Shown: positions 17,981 through 26,953 of the stretch, piece after piece | Layout of the letters: every line of letters starts with the position of its first letter | Position numbering within the stretch: position 1 is the first letter of the stretch | From: Clostridia bacterium | GTDB lineage: Bacteria > Bacillota > Clostridia > Christensenellales > UBA1242 | Assembly (NCBI GenBank): GCA_900753315.1 | Contig: CAADYP010000016.1 | Location: 10,734 to 74,733, forward strand | DNA length: 64,000 bases | Reading direction: 5' to 3' | Program-made: the position numbers and the translations under genes | Notes under the pieces: generated by a model | Told to the model about the DNA's origin: nothing | What the model saw: the letters and a program-made list of their open reading frames with translations, nothing else | Databases searched by the model: none

Positions 17981-18325
17981 TTATTTTATAACTGCAAAAA
18001 TATAAATAACTACGATGACTACTGTTGCAACAATCCAGCAAATAAGCCACCAGATATTACGCTTGTTCCAGCCAGTATATCTTTTTCTCATTGTCCAATA
18101 GAAACCAAGCCAAATACAGACAATGTAAGCCATGCATTCGCCAATTGATGCAAATGCACTTGCAACTTGTGGAGAATTCTCCTTAAATGCAAGTCTAAAA
18201 ATCAATGCAACTGCAATGCACATAATTGCAAAATATGCCACGCAGTCCAAGATTTTTGTTGAAGACCATGTTCTTGGTTCTCTTTTCTTTTTTGTTTTTC
18301 TCTCTTCTTTTTTTTGTTCAGCCAT
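17981..18325 (-). CDS. Small membrane protein with basic N-terminus, unknown function
   Basis: The 114-residue protein begins with a Lys/Arg/Glu-rich stretch (MAEQKKEERKTKKKREPR) and then shows about three membrane helices ending near residue 113. AAAGGAG site before the ATG. It starts 39 bases after rny and could be read from the same transcript. The pairing with the 123-residue gene suggests a small membrane complex, which is inference only. Confidence 0.75.
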   Translation of the reverse strand: MAEQKKEERKTKKKREPRTWSSTKILDCVAYFAIMCIAVALIFRLAFKENSPQVASAFASIGECMAYIVCIWLGFYWTMRKRYTGWNKRNIWWLICWIVATVVIVVIYIFAVIK

Positions 18326-18364
18326 TTTAATCTCCTTTATATCATTTTTATATTAAAATTTACA

Positions 18365-19954
18365 TTATTTAGCAACTTCAGTAAATCTGCTTTCTCTAAT
18401 AACATTTACTTTAATTTGTCCAGGATATTGCATTTCATTTTCAATCTTTGCAGCGATATCCTTTGCCATAAACATTGCTTCACTGTCAGAAATCTGTTCT
18501 GGCTTGACGATGATTCTTACTTCTCTTCCTGCTTGAACAGCAAAAGATTTTTCAACGCCCTTAAATCCATTTGCAATCTCTTCGAGTTGTTGAAGTCTCT
18601 TGATATAATTTTCAAAACTATCTCTTCTTGCACCTGGTCTAGAACTTGAAATTGCATCTGCAACTTGAACAATCACTGCTTCAATAGTCTTAAATTCAAC
18701 ATTGAAATGGTGTGCTTCAATACAGTGAACAACCGCTTCATTTTCGCCATATTTTCTTGCAAGTTCGACACCAATTTGAACGTGTGTTCCTTCGAGTTCG
18801 TGGTCAAGAGCCTTTCCAATATCATGCAAAAGTCCACCACGTTTTGCAATCTTTACATTTGCTCCCATCTCACTGGCAAGAAGTCCAGCAATAATAGATG
18901 TTTCGATAGAATGTTTCAAAACGTTTTGACCATAACTTGTTCTATATTTCAAGCGTCCCAAAACCTTAACAAGTTCTGGATTCAAGTTGAAAATGCCAGT
19001 TTCGTTGCAAGCTTCGTCACCCGCTTGCTTTATCATTTTGTCAACTTCTTTTTGCATCTTTTCAACAATTTCTTCAATTCTTGTAGGATGAATTCTCCCA
19101 TCAGAAATAAGTTTTTCCAAAGAAAGTCTTGCCACTTCTCTTCTGATTGGGTCAAATCCAGAAATTGTAATTGTTTCTGGTGTGTCGTCAACAATAAGTT
19201 CTACCCCAGTAACTGCTTCAATTGCTCTTATGTTTCTACCTTCACGACCAATAATTCTTCCTTTCATTTCGTCATTTGGAAGAGATACGACAGAAACCGT
19301 CATTTCACTGGTTGTGTCAGTTGCACATCTTTGAAGTGCTTGTCCAATAATCCAACGAGCCTTGTTTTCTCCCTCTTCTTTGGCTTCATCTTCAATTTGT
19401 TTTACAATGACAGCAGCTTCTTTTTGTGCATCGTTTTTCATGTTTGCAACAAGCATGTCTTTTGCTTCTTGTTTTGAAAATTTTGAAACTCTTTCCAATT
19501 CTTCCAAAATTTGAGCCTTCAAATTTTCATGTTCTTGCTTTTGCTTTTCCAAGTTTTCTTTGAGTTCTACAACGCCTTTCTTTTCTTCATCAAGTTGTTC
19601 GCTCTTCTTGTCAATAGCAAGTTCTTTTTTTTCAATGTATTCTTCTCTTTGATTCAAACGTTCTTCAAGTTTAACTGCTTCCAAACGTCTTTCTTTTACT
19701 TCTTGTTCAACTTCATCTTTGAGTTTTTGAGCATTTTCTTTGCTCTCAATGATTGCTTCTTTCTTTATAGTCTTTGCTTCTGCATACGCATCTTCAATAA
19801 TCTTGATAGCATTAGATTTGTTTTTTTCAATTTTTTTGTTGCTATAAATTTTATATACTAAAAGTCCCACGATTGCACCAACAAGCAGGCACAAAATACC
19901 TGAAACCAAGCCCGATACGAGTGCAGGAGAAACACTTAACAATAAATCTTTCAT
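18365..19954 (-). CDS. rny: Ribonuclease Y
   Basis: RNase Y is the membrane-anchored endonuclease that starts bulk mRNA decay in Bacillota. The start is at 19954 (MKDLLLSVSP) with AAGGGGAGAA upstream; an upstream in-frame ATG lacks a site. The 529-residue protein has one N-terminal membrane helix, a long coiled coil (about 35-180), a KH domain around GRIIGREGRNIRAIE, and an HD domain with GLLHDIGKALDHE. It ends with the conserved PGQIKVNVIRE block. Confidence 0.97.
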   Translation of the reverse strand: MKDLLLSVSPALVSGLVSGILCLLVGAIVGLLVYKIYSNKKIEKNKSNAIKIIEDAYAEAKTIKKEAIIESKENAQKLKDEVEQEVKERRLEAVKLEERLNQREEYIEKKELAIDKKSEQLDEEKKGVVELKENLEKQKQEHENLKAQILEELERVSKFSKQEAKDMLVANMKNDAQKEAAVIVKQIEDEAKEEGENKARWIIGQALQRCATDTTSEMTVSVVSLPNDEMKGRIIGREGRNIRAIEAVTGVELIVDDTPETITISGFDPIRREVARLSLEKLISDGRIHPTRIEEIVEKMQKEVDKMIKQAGDEACNETGIFNLNPELVKVLGRLKYRTSYGQNVLKHSIETSIIAGLLASEMGANVKIAKRGGLLHDIGKALDHELEGTHVQIGVELARKYGENEAVVHCIEAHHFNVEFKTIEAVIVQVADAISSSRPGARRDSFENYIKRLQQLEEIANGFKGVEKSFAVQAGREVRIIVKPEQISDSEAMFMAKDIAAKIENEMQYPGQIKVNVIRESRFTEVAK

Positions 19955-19989
19955 AGTTTTCTCCCCTTTTAAGTGTTGCCAATTCGACG

Positions 19990-20028
19990 AAAAAATAAAA
20001 GGCAAACCACTTACATTATGAGTTTACC
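19990..20028 (-). terminator. Terminator after the tig-clpP-clpX unit
   Basis: On the - strand GGTAAAC (20022-20028) pairs with GTTTGCC (20001-20007), allowing one U-G pair, and is followed by TTTTATTTTTT. The stretch 20029-20192 between it and clpX is AT-rich with nothing else recognisable. Confidence 0.5.
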
Positions 20029-20192
20029 TTTTTTCAACTTCTTTGTCAAATAATTTTATTATTTTTTATGTTAATGATAAATATTCTTTATATAATTAAC
20101 GAGTAACGAAATGCAACAGCATCACGACCGTTCTTGATTTGTCTTCATTTAAAGATTCAAAAACAAACAAGCAAATCACACATCAACAAAGA

Positions 20193-21476
20193 CTAAACCG
20201 CTTCTTGTGCATCTTTCTCTTTTTTGATAAGCATTGGTTGCCCGCCATTTTCAATAAAATCACGAGTAATGATTATTTTGCTATAAACTGCAGGGTCTGG
20301 CAAGTCAAACATAAGTTCAAGCATTTTTGTCTCCATGATTGTTCTTATGCCTCTCGCCCCTGTTTTAAGTTCAATTGCTTTCTTTGCAATATATGCAATA
20401 GCATCATCGTCAAAATCAATATCAAATCCGTCAATCTTGAACATTTGTTTGTATTGTTTAATGAGAGAATTTTTAGGTTCAACCAAAATCCTTTGAAGTG
20501 CTTTGTCATCAAGGTCATCAAGCCCTGTAATTATTGGCAATCTTCCAACAAATTCAGGAATAAGTCCAAATTTGATTAAATCATCTGGTTGGACATCTTT
20601 TGAATAATCAATCTTTGCCTTTTCGCTTGAATTTTTGATGTTTGCATTAAAACCAATCGCTGTTGAAGAACGGCGTTTGTTTATAATATCGTCCAGTCCA
20701 ACAAATGCACCACCACAAATAAACAAAATATTTGTTGTGTCGATTTGAATCATTTCTTGTTGTGGGTGTTTTCTTCCGCCTTGTGGAGGAACACTCGCAA
20801 TCGTGCTTTCAATGATTTTCAAGAGTGCTTGTTGAACTCCTTCTCCACCGACATCACGAGTGAGAGAACGATTTTCACTCTTTCTTGCAAGTTTGTCAAT
20901 TTCGTCAATATAAATAATGCCCCTTTGTGCCTTTTCAATATCAAAATCGGCATTTTGAATAAGTTTCAAAAGCACATTTTCGACATCTTCACCGACATAT
21001 CCTGCTTCTGTCAATGTTGTTGCATCAGCACAAGCAAATGGAACATCCAAAATTTTCGCCAAAGTTCTTACAAGCAAAGTTTTTCCAGAACCAGTAGGTC
21101 CAATCATCAAAACATTGCTCTTTTCAAGTTCAACAAGGTTTTGTGCCGCTGTACCTTGTTTGTTTGCAGCTGCCTTGTTGTGTTCGTTGTAGTTTATTCT
21201 CTTATAATGATTGAAGACCGCAACTGACAAAACTTTTTTTGCCTGTTCTTGCCCGATAACATAGTTGTCAAGGCTTTTCTTGATTTCTTTTGGAGATGGC
21301 AAAACCAAATCCTTAAAAATTCTTACTTTTTTGTCTTCTTCTTTTATTATGTCCGCACAAATTTTGATGCAATCATCACAAATAAAAGCATCACCATTTG
21401 GACTGGCAATAAGTTTTTTTGCCGCTTTCTGTGGTCTTCCACAAAAAGTGCAAGTGCACATTTCAATATCTTTCAT
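20193..21476 (-). CDS. clpX: ClpX, ATPase subunit of the ClpXP protease
   Basis: ClpX unfolds substrates for ClpP. The ATG at 21476 is chosen because AAGGGG lies five bases upstream; a GTG two codons earlier has no spacing from that site. The 427-residue protein has an N-terminal zinc finger (CTFC and CDDC), Walker A GPTGSGKT, Walker B IIYIDEIDKL and the ClpP-docking IGF loop in STAIGFNAN. It starts nine bases after the clpP stop. Order tig-clpP-clpX is standard. Confidence 0.97.
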   Translation of the reverse strand: MKDIEMCTCTFCGRPQKAAKKLIASPNGDAFICDDCIKICADIIKEEDKKVRIFKDLVLPSPKEIKKSLDNYVIGQEQAKKVLSVAVFNHYKRINYNEHNKAAANKQGTAAQNLVELEKSNVLMIGPTGSGKTLLVRTLAKILDVPFACADATTLTEAGYVGEDVENVLLKLIQNADFDIEKAQRGIIYIDEIDKLARKSENRSLTRDVGGEGVQQALLKIIESTIASVPPQGGRKHPQQEMIQIDTTNILFICGGAFVGLDDIINKRRSSTAIGFNANIKNSSEKAKIDYSKDVQPDDLIKFGLIPEFVGRLPIITGLDDLDDKALQRILVEPKNSLIKQYKQMFKIDGFDIDFDDDAIAYIAKKAIELKTGARGIRTIMETKMLELMFDLPDPAVYSKIIITRDFIENGGQPMLIKKEKDAQEAV

Positions 21477-21485
21477 TGACACCCC

Positions 21486-22094
21486 TTATTTTTTGCTATT
21501 ATCTGTATTATTTGCTTTTCTAGTCACAAAAATATTGTCGATTAAACCATATTTTTTTGCTTCTTCTGCAGACATATAGTTGTCTCTGTCTGTGTCTTTT
21601 TCAATTTCTTCCAAACTTCTGCCAGTGTTTTCACTCAAAATTTTGTTGAGCATATTTTTTGTCTTTTTCATGTGTTTTGCTTGGATTTCAATATCACTAG
21701 CCTGACCTTGTGTTCCACCCAAGGGTTGATGAATCATAATTTCACTGTTAGGCAAAGCAAAGCGCTTACCTTTTGTTCCGCTTGAAAGCAAAAATGCCCC
21801 CATAGAAGCAGCAAGCCCAACACAAATCGTTGAAACATCGCACTTAATATAGTTCATTGTGTCATAGATAGCAATCCCGGCACTTACGGAACCGCCAGGA
21901 CTGTTGATATAGAGAAAGATATCCTTATCAGGATTCTTGCCTTCCAAATAAATCAACTGTGCAATTACAACATTTGCAGTTGCATCATTGATTTCTCCTG
22001 TCAAAAAGATAATTCTATCCTCCAAAAGTCGAGAATAAATATCATAAGACCTTTCGCTTGCACCAGTTTGGTCAACGACCATAGGAATCAACAT
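21486..22094 (-). CDS. clpP: ClpP serine protease subunit
   Basis: ClpP forms the barrel that degrades proteins delivered by ClpX. The 202-residue protein carries the Ser in GLAASMGAF, the His in MIHQPLGG and the Asp in DRDNYMSAEEA, plus the N-terminal MVVDQTGASERSYDIYSRLL block. GGAGG site before the ATG. It lies between tig and clpX. The 15-residue Asn/Lys-rich C-terminal end is slightly longer than usual. Confidence 0.97.
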   Translation of the reverse strand: MLIPMVVDQTGASERSYDIYSRLLEDRIIFLTGEINDATANVVIAQLIYLEGKNPDKDIFLYINSPGGSVSAGIAIYDTMNYIKCDVSTICVGLAASMGAFLLSSGTKGKRFALPNSEIMIHQPLGGTQGQASDIEIQAKHMKKTKNMLNKILSENTGRSLEEIEKDTDRDNYMSAEEAKKYGLIDNIFVTRKANNTDNSKK

Positions 22095-22127
22095 AGTTTT
22101 ATTCCTCCCATTTTGATTTTTTCAAAA

Positions 22128-23408
22128 CTAGCAATTTGGGCAAGAGGGTTGTTCTTCCTTAACAATTTCCAAGTTGTTATACTTTTTCAAGAAAGCGTGA
22201 AGTTTGTCAAGCAAGAGTTCGTTTTCTTTTCTTACCAAATCGTGGCTGTCTTTTGTCTTCATATCTTTTGTTGCATCTTCCAATTCTTTTGCAGATACTT
22301 CAATTTTGTTTTCTTCCAAAAGTTTTCTGTAAATGTAACGAGTCTTAATCATCTTCAAAGTTCTTTCGTTTGCATTTTTAAGATATTCTTCCAAAGAAGA
22401 ACCCGTTTGTTTGAGATAGTCTTCCAAAGTAACATTGTATGCTGCAAGAGCATCTTTCATTCTGTTCATGTCTTCGTTAACAGCATTGTCGACCATAACT
22501 TGTGGAATTTCTACATTTGTGTTTGCAAGCAAATACTCACGCATATTGTATTCAAATTCGTTTTCCATTTGCTTGTCTTTCATATCTTGAATATGAGCAG
22601 TCAAATCCTTTTTATACTCTTCAACAGTTTCAAATTCTGTCGTATCAGCAACAAATTTGTCATTAAATTCTGGCAAAGTTTTTTCTCTAACATCTTTAAC
22701 CACAACTTTAAACAAAGCCTTTTTACCCTTGAATTCTTCTGCTTGATAGTTTTCTGGGAATGTTACATTGACATCAACATTGTCACCCTTCTTATGTCCA
22801 ACAAGCTGGTCTTCAAAAGTGTCAATAAAACTGTGAGAACCGATTTCAAGAGGATAATCTTGTGCTGCACCACCATCAAATGGAACATCATCAATATAGC
22901 CAGTAAAGTCAATCACTGCACTGTCACCATTTTTGATTTCTCTGTCAACAGTTTCAAATTTTGCGTTATCTTCAAGCAAATGGTGAATTTGATGTTCGAT
23001 ATCATGGTCAGTAACTTCATTGCTGTGAACCTTGATTGTTACTCCTTTGTATTCGCAAAGCTTGAAATCAGGAACAATTTCAAACATAATCTTCATTTTG
23101 AGACCATTTTCAACAGTAAAGCTTTCAAATTGTGTGCTTGGCATTGTAACAGGTTCAAGTTCTGGATTTTTTACAAGAACTTCGTTCAATGTCTTGTTAA
23201 CAAAATATTCTACAGTGTCTTCAAAAAACACACTGTCACCATATTGTTGTTCAATAACTCTTCTTGGAGCATGACCTTTTCTAAAACCAACTACATTAAA
23301 TTTTGATTTAGAAGTTTCGTAAACCTTCTCTACTCCTTCTTCCCATTCTTTGTTGTCAACAGTAAGGGAAATTTCTACTTTTGTATTTTCTTTCTTTAAA
23401 CTAAACAT
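22128..23408 (-). CDS. tig: Trigger factor, ribosome-bound chaperone and prolyl isomerase
   Basis: Trigger factor meets nascent chains at the ribosome exit. The start is 23408 (MFSLKKENTKVEI) with GGAGGTATAC upstream. The 426-residue protein has the ribosome-binding block FNVVGFRKGHAPR (GFRxGxxP motif), the FKBP-like domain around AVIDFTGYIDDVPFDGG, and a long helical C-terminal domain. It ends in EQPSCPNC, a two-cysteine tail not usual in the family. Followed by clpP after 33 bases. Confidence 0.97.
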   Translation of the reverse strand: MFSLKKENTKVEISLTVDNKEWEEGVEKVYETSKSKFNVVGFRKGHAPRRVIEQQYGDSVFFEDTVEYFVNKTLNEVLVKNPELEPVTMPSTQFESFTVENGLKMKIMFEIVPDFKLCEYKGVTIKVHSNEVTDHDIEHQIHHLLEDNAKFETVDREIKNGDSAVIDFTGYIDDVPFDGGAAQDYPLEIGSHSFIDTFEDQLVGHKKGDNVDVNVTFPENYQAEEFKGKKALFKVVVKDVREKTLPEFNDKFVADTTEFETVEEYKKDLTAHIQDMKDKQMENEFEYNMREYLLANTNVEIPQVMVDNAVNEDMNRMKDALAAYNVTLEDYLKQTGSSLEEYLKNANERTLKMIKTRYIYRKLLEENKIEVSAKELEDATKDMKTKDSHDLVRKENELLLDKLHAFLKKYNNLEIVKEEQPSCPNC

Positions 23409-23648
23409 TTGTATACCTCCGTTGTTTAACCTACAAGAGTTTAACATACCAAATAAAAAAAAGCAACAAATATTGACACCAATTCAACAATTTTTTGTCG
23501 AAATTTGTCTATCAAAATTAAACATGAGTTGAAAAAGTTTTACCCCCATATATTGTGAGAGTTATGCATAATATGTGCAATATGTTGATTTGATGCAAAT
23601 TTTAAAAAGATTTTGCGAATAAATTTTTGAAAAAATAGCCACATTCTT
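23409..23648. other. Intergenic region tig / xer with degenerate repeat
   Basis: Between divergent genes lie GCATAATATGTGCAATATG (23576-23594) and TTTTGCGAATA (23612-23622). These match the arms of the nested repeat at 6147-6258 and suggest a decayed relative. No protein gene is seen. Confidence 0.4.
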
Positions 23649-23676
23649 TTGACAAAAAATCGAAGTTTGTTATAAT
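23649..23676 (+). promoter_or_regulatory. Promoter of the tyrosine recombinase, leaderless geometry
   Basis: TTGACA (23649-23654), 16 bases, TATAAT (23671-23676), then six bases to the ATG at 23683. No ribosome site is present. Confidence 0.6.
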
Positions 23677-23682
23677 AAAAGC

Positions 23683-24723
23683 ATGAAAAAAATGTCTTAT
23701 TATGAAAAACGAGATTTAAAAAATATGCAAAAGATAGGAAGTTATCTTTCTACACTTCCCGAATATTGCTATGATTTTTTCACAGGGATTGAAAACAACA
23801 CTTCCACCCTTACTCGAGTAAACTATGCCATGGATTTGTCCGTATTTTTCGACTATCTTGAAAAGTATGTTTCCAAAAAGCCAAAACAAAGCATAACCTT
23901 ACAAGATTTGGAGGCACTCCAATCAAGAAATATCGAAAATTATTTGTCATATCTGTCATATTATCAAAATGACGATAAAATGTGCAAAAATTCAGAAAGA
24001 GGAAAAGCACGAAAACTTGCCAGCGTCCGCAGTTTTTTCAAATATCTTTTCAATCATGACATGATTTCATCAAATGTCGCAAGCAAAGTGCCTACACCAA
24101 AACTTCACAACAAAGAAATTATAAGGCTAGAAAAAGATGAAGTAGAGCGCATGCTTGATGCCGTTCACAGCCCAGCAACCTTCTCCGCAAGGCAAAAAAC
24201 ATACAACAAAAACACAGAGGTTCGTGATAATGCCATAGTAACCTTATTTTTGGGCACTGGCATAAGAATTTCCGAACTTGTAGGGCTGAATGTAGAAGAT
24301 TTTGACTTCTCACAAAATGCATTCAAAGTCACAAGAAAAGGTGGGAATCAAACCATTCTATACTTCTCAAGAGAAGTTGCAGACGCACTTAAAGCATGGC
24401 TTCAAAAAAGAGAGACTTTGGGACTTGACGAAAATGAAAATGCAATGTTTGTATCCCTTCAAAACAAGAGAATATGCGTAAGAGCAGTAGAGAATTTGGT
24501 TAAAAAGTTTGCAAAAGAAAGCACTCCACTCAAAAAAATATCTCCACACAAATTGCGTTCAACTTTTGGCACAAATTTGTATAGAGAAACAAAAGACATT
24601 TACATTGTTGCCGATGTTTTGGGACACAAAGATGTAAACACAACAAAAAAACATTACGCCGCAATAAACGAAGACATGAGAAAGTCTGTAGCAAATGTTA
24701 TAAAAATTCATAACGACAATTAA
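23683..24723 (+). CDS. XerC/XerD-type tyrosine recombinase
   Basis: The 346-residue protein has an N-terminal SAM-like core-binding domain (about 25-115) and a catalytic domain with the Arg in GTGIRISELVGL, the Lys in TRKGGNQ, HKLRSTFG (His and second Arg), LGHKDVNTT (His) and the tyrosine in KKHYAA. Such enzymes resolve chromosome dimers or integrate mobile DNA. No integrated element adjoins it, so a Xer housekeeping role is likelier. The cod-type operon at 9475-17382 lacks its usual xerC (codV), which this gene could replace. The message looks leaderless. Confidence 0.88.
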   Translation: MKKMSYYEKRDLKNMQKIGSYLSTLPEYCYDFFTGIENNTSTLTRVNYAMDLSVFFDYLEKYVSKKPKQSITLQDLEALQSRNIENYLSYLSYYQNDDKMCKNSERGKARKLASVRSFFKYLFNHDMISSNVASKVPTPKLHNKEIIRLEKDEVERMLDAVHSPATFSARQKTYNKNTEVRDNAIVTLFLGTGIRISELVGLNVEDFDFSQNAFKVTRKGGNQTILYFSREVADALKAWLQKRETLGLDENENAMFVSLQNKRICVRAVENLVKKFAKESTPLKKISPHKLRSTFGTNLYRETKDIYIVADVLGHKDVNTTKKHYAAINEDMRKSVANVIKIHNDN

Positions 24724-24743
24724 GAGATATTTTTAAAAAACAC

Positions 24744-24792
24744 AATATATAGTGGTATTACTCAATTTTATATTGACATAACACCACTATAT
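24744..24792. repeat. Inverted repeat of the CACAATATATAGTGGTATTA family, possible terminator
   Basis: ATATAGTGGT (24747-24756) pairs with ACCACTATAT (24783-24792) around a 26-base AT-rich loop, followed by TTATTTTTTTG. It lies between the converging xer and spoIVB genes and belongs to the dispersed family seen elsewhere. Confidence 0.55.
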
Positions 24793-24879
24793 TTATTTTT
24801 TTGCCACCAATTGGATTTTGAAAGATTTGTAAACACAAAGGGGTTTTAAGCAAAGAAGCTACTCAATCAAGTATATGTT

Positions 24880-26058
24880 TTATACCATCCAATCGCTGTA
24901 AACTCCATACCCTTTTGTCGGGTCAGACAAAAAGACATGCGTTACCGCTCCAACAATTTTTCCATCTTGCATAATTGGAGAACCACTCATTCCTTGCACA
25001 ATTCCACCCGTCATTTTAAGCAGACGTTTGTCTTTCACTCTAAAAATCAAACTTTTGTCATCTGCAGACTTTTGATAGTTTGCTTTTATTATCTCAATGT
25101 CATATTCTTCTCTAATTCCGCTTATTGTTGACACCAACTTTGCCTTTCCCATTTTTACGCCAAGTCTTCCACCCAATTTGGCAGTAACATTCTCGTCAAC
25201 AAGTCCATTCAAATCATCCAAAACACCATTAATTCCAAACTTATAATTTTTCTCTATAGTTCCTTTGCTTTTTGAATTTGAAACAAATATGCATCGAAGT
25301 TCGCCAGGATTGTTTTTCTTTCCTTTATTCACTCCCAACAAATCACACTCATAAACTTTTCCATTTGCCACTGGCACAACATTTCCACCATTTGCCTCAA
25401 CTATTGGATGGCCAAGTGCTCCATAACTATGAGTCTTTTTGTTCACAAATGTCAGTGTTCCAACACCAGTTATATCATCTTTTACCCAAAGACCAAGTCG
25501 AATTTCTCCACTTTCATCTCTTTTGGTTTTCAAAAGTGCTTTAAACTCTCGATTTTTTCGTATAAACTTTACTTCTACTTCTTCGCCACTCTCTTGAAGA
25601 AGATTTTGAACCTGCTCCAAACTTTCTACATCTTTTCCGTCAATTTGAGTGATAATATCTCCCTCTTTCAAAACAGTCTTTTCTTTGTTCATGTCATTAA
25701 GCACAACAGCACCGTCAGTACAAATCGAAAGTCCAATTGGCACCCCACCAACATAATACTCGTCATCATTCGCAAGTTTTACATCAACCTTCTTTATTGG
25801 CAAAAAACCAAAAAGTTTGAAGACCACTTCCCCCTGCTTCAACTTCTGTCCGCCAACTATTTTTTCATGCTCTTTAAGTTCGGTTTTGATATAATCCCCA
25901 AAAATCTTGTTTTCATTTGCCTTTTCAACATCTTCATAATCCGCAACAAACCCACCATCAAGTTGAAAAACCACTTGCAAATTTGAATAAAGTGAACAAC
26001 AAAAAAAGACTAAAACAAATATAGAGAAAAACAAAACGGCATATTTCTTCTTTTTCAT
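24880..26058 (-). CDS. spoIVB: SpoIVB-like sporulation serine protease (S55) with PDZ domain
   Basis: In Bacillus, SpoIVB is secreted from the forespore and triggers pro-sigma-K processing. The 392 residues hold an N-terminal membrane or signal segment (about 6-26), a PDZ domain (ILKEGDIITQIDGKDV region), and the S55 peptidase with the catalytic His in YGALGHPI and Ser in VQGMSGSPIM. It begins 42 bases after the metallopeptidase gene. There is no obvious ribosome site before the ATG. Its presence argues for a spore-forming ancestry. Confidence 0.9.
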   Translation of the reverse strand: MKKKKYAVLFFSIFVLVFFCCSLYSNLQVVFQLDGGFVADYEDVEKANENKIFGDYIKTELKEHEKIVGGQKLKQGEVVFKLFGFLPIKKVDVKLANDDEYYVGGVPIGLSICTDGAVVLNDMNKEKTVLKEGDIITQIDGKDVESLEQVQNLLQESGEEVEVKFIRKNREFKALLKTKRDESGEIRLGLWVKDDITGVGTLTFVNKKTHSYGALGHPIVEANGGNVVPVANGKVYECDLLGVNKGKKNNPGELRCIFVSNSKSKGTIEKNYKFGINGVLDDLNGLVDENVTAKLGGRLGVKMGKAKLVSTISGIREEYDIEIIKANYQKSADDKSLIFRVKDKRLLKMTGGIVQGMSGSPIMQDGKIVGAVTHVFLSDPTKGYGVYSDWMV

Positions 26059-26100
26059 ATCAGTTTTAGTCTTTGTAGATAAACAAGAATTATTCTTGAA

Positions 26101-26730
26101 TCATATTGATTTTTTAAGCACAAAAGCGTATTTTGAAAGTTCTTTTTTCAGTTTTTTATAATCAGGGCAAATCTTTTGCACATCACTCCAAAATTGCGGT
26201 TTGTGATTCATATGCACACTGTGACACAATTCGTGGCAAATAACATATTCTATCAATTCTTCTGGCAAAATAATCAGTTTATAACTCAACTTCATCTGTC
26301 TTTTTGTGTTATAGCTTCCCCAAATTCTCACAGAATCTGCTGGTTTGATTTCATTGTAAGTAAGCCCTGTCTTCCTCGATAATTCTTCAGCCTTTCCCTC
26401 GATTTCCCAAAACAATGAAAGATAATACTTCTTGATTTCTCTTGCTTTTGCAGATTTTGTCAAATTTTCAAAACCAATTTCAATGTCTTTTGTTGGCATA
26501 ACCGGTTTCCCATTTATATAAATCGTCTTTTCTAAATCAAAATTTTGTGAAAAATCTTCATTCAGTTTTATTTTGTTCGCTGTTTTTGCCAACCACTTTT
26601 CTTTGCTTTTAATAAAAGAGTCAATCTTTTGTTCACTCATAGAAAGCGGAACTTTCAAGATTGCTTTGTCACTCTCAACTATTTTCAAAACCATTGTTTT
26701 TCTGCGTTGTCTAATAATTTCAATTTTCAT
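26101..26730 (-). CDS. YgjP-like zinc metallopeptidase (DUF45, SprT-related)
   Basis: The 209-residue protein carries the zinc-site motif ICHELCHSVHMNHKPQFW, that is HExxH followed by a downstream histidine block, and the VRIWGSYNTKRQMKLSY segment typical of the YgjP/DUF45 family. The substrate is unknown. The message looks leaderless: TTGATT (26760-26765), 17 bases, TATCAT (26737-26742), six bases, ATG. spoIVB follows in the same direction. Confidence 0.85.
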   Translation of the reverse strand: MKIEIIRQRRKTMVLKIVESDKAILKVPLSMSEQKIDSFIKSKEKWLAKTANKIKLNEDFSQNFDLEKTIYINGKPVMPTKDIEIGFENLTKSAKAREIKKYYLSLFWEIEGKAEELSRKTGLTYNEIKPADSVRIWGSYNTKRQMKLSYKLIILPEELIEYVICHELCHSVHMNHKPQFWSDVQKICPDYKKLKKELSKYAFVLKKSI

Positions 26731-26736
26731 TTTTAT

Positions 26737-26765
26737 ATGATAACACTTTACTGCAAAAAAATCAA
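26737..26765 (-). promoter_or_regulatory. Promoter of the YgjP-like gene, leaderless geometry
   Basis: TTGATT and TATCAT are 17 bases apart, and the -10 ends six bases before the start codon at 26730. Confidence 0.55.
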
Positions 26766-26802
26766 AAGATTTACAGACTTATCAAATAAGCCTCAATTTT
26801 TG

Positions 26803-26930
26803 GCATAATACCACAACATATAGTATTTTATATTGCATAACACCCTTTTATATTGTTATAGTATGCATAATAAAAAAGTTTGCATAATACTGCAAAATTG
26901 TTTGACAAACTATTGCATAATAGCTATAAT
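26803..26930 (+). promoter_or_regulatory. padR-like gene promoter with five direct GCATAAyA repeats
   Basis: The promoter is TTGACA (26902-26907), 17 bases, TATAAT (26925-26930). GCATAATA-type octamers in one orientation start at 26803, 26835 (GCATAACA), 26865, 26882 and 26915. The last lies inside the promoter spacer, as a repressor site would. Steps of 32, 30, 17 and 33 bases place most copies on a similar DNA face. Autoregulation by the downstream gene product is an inference. Confidence 0.6.
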
Positions 26931-26953
26931 TTTAAATATAGGAGAATTGTAAT

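Noticed and set aside
22068..23306. A 412-codon open frame antisense to tig, and many similar long antisense frames (for example opposite rny, clpX, pheT and hslU)
   Set aside because: They lie exactly opposite well-identified genes, have no ribosome site, and their Phe/Asn/Cys-rich composition is what AT-biased codons produce on the complementary strand.
23683..24723. Tyrosine recombinase as the integrase of the capsid cassette
   Set aside because: It is about 23 kb away with housekeeping genes between, and no attachment-site duplication was seen near either.
24744..24792. Inverted repeat after the recombinase considered as a dif site
   Set aside because: The arms and the 26-base AT loop do not resemble the 28-bp dif architecture and match the dispersed intergenic repeat instead.
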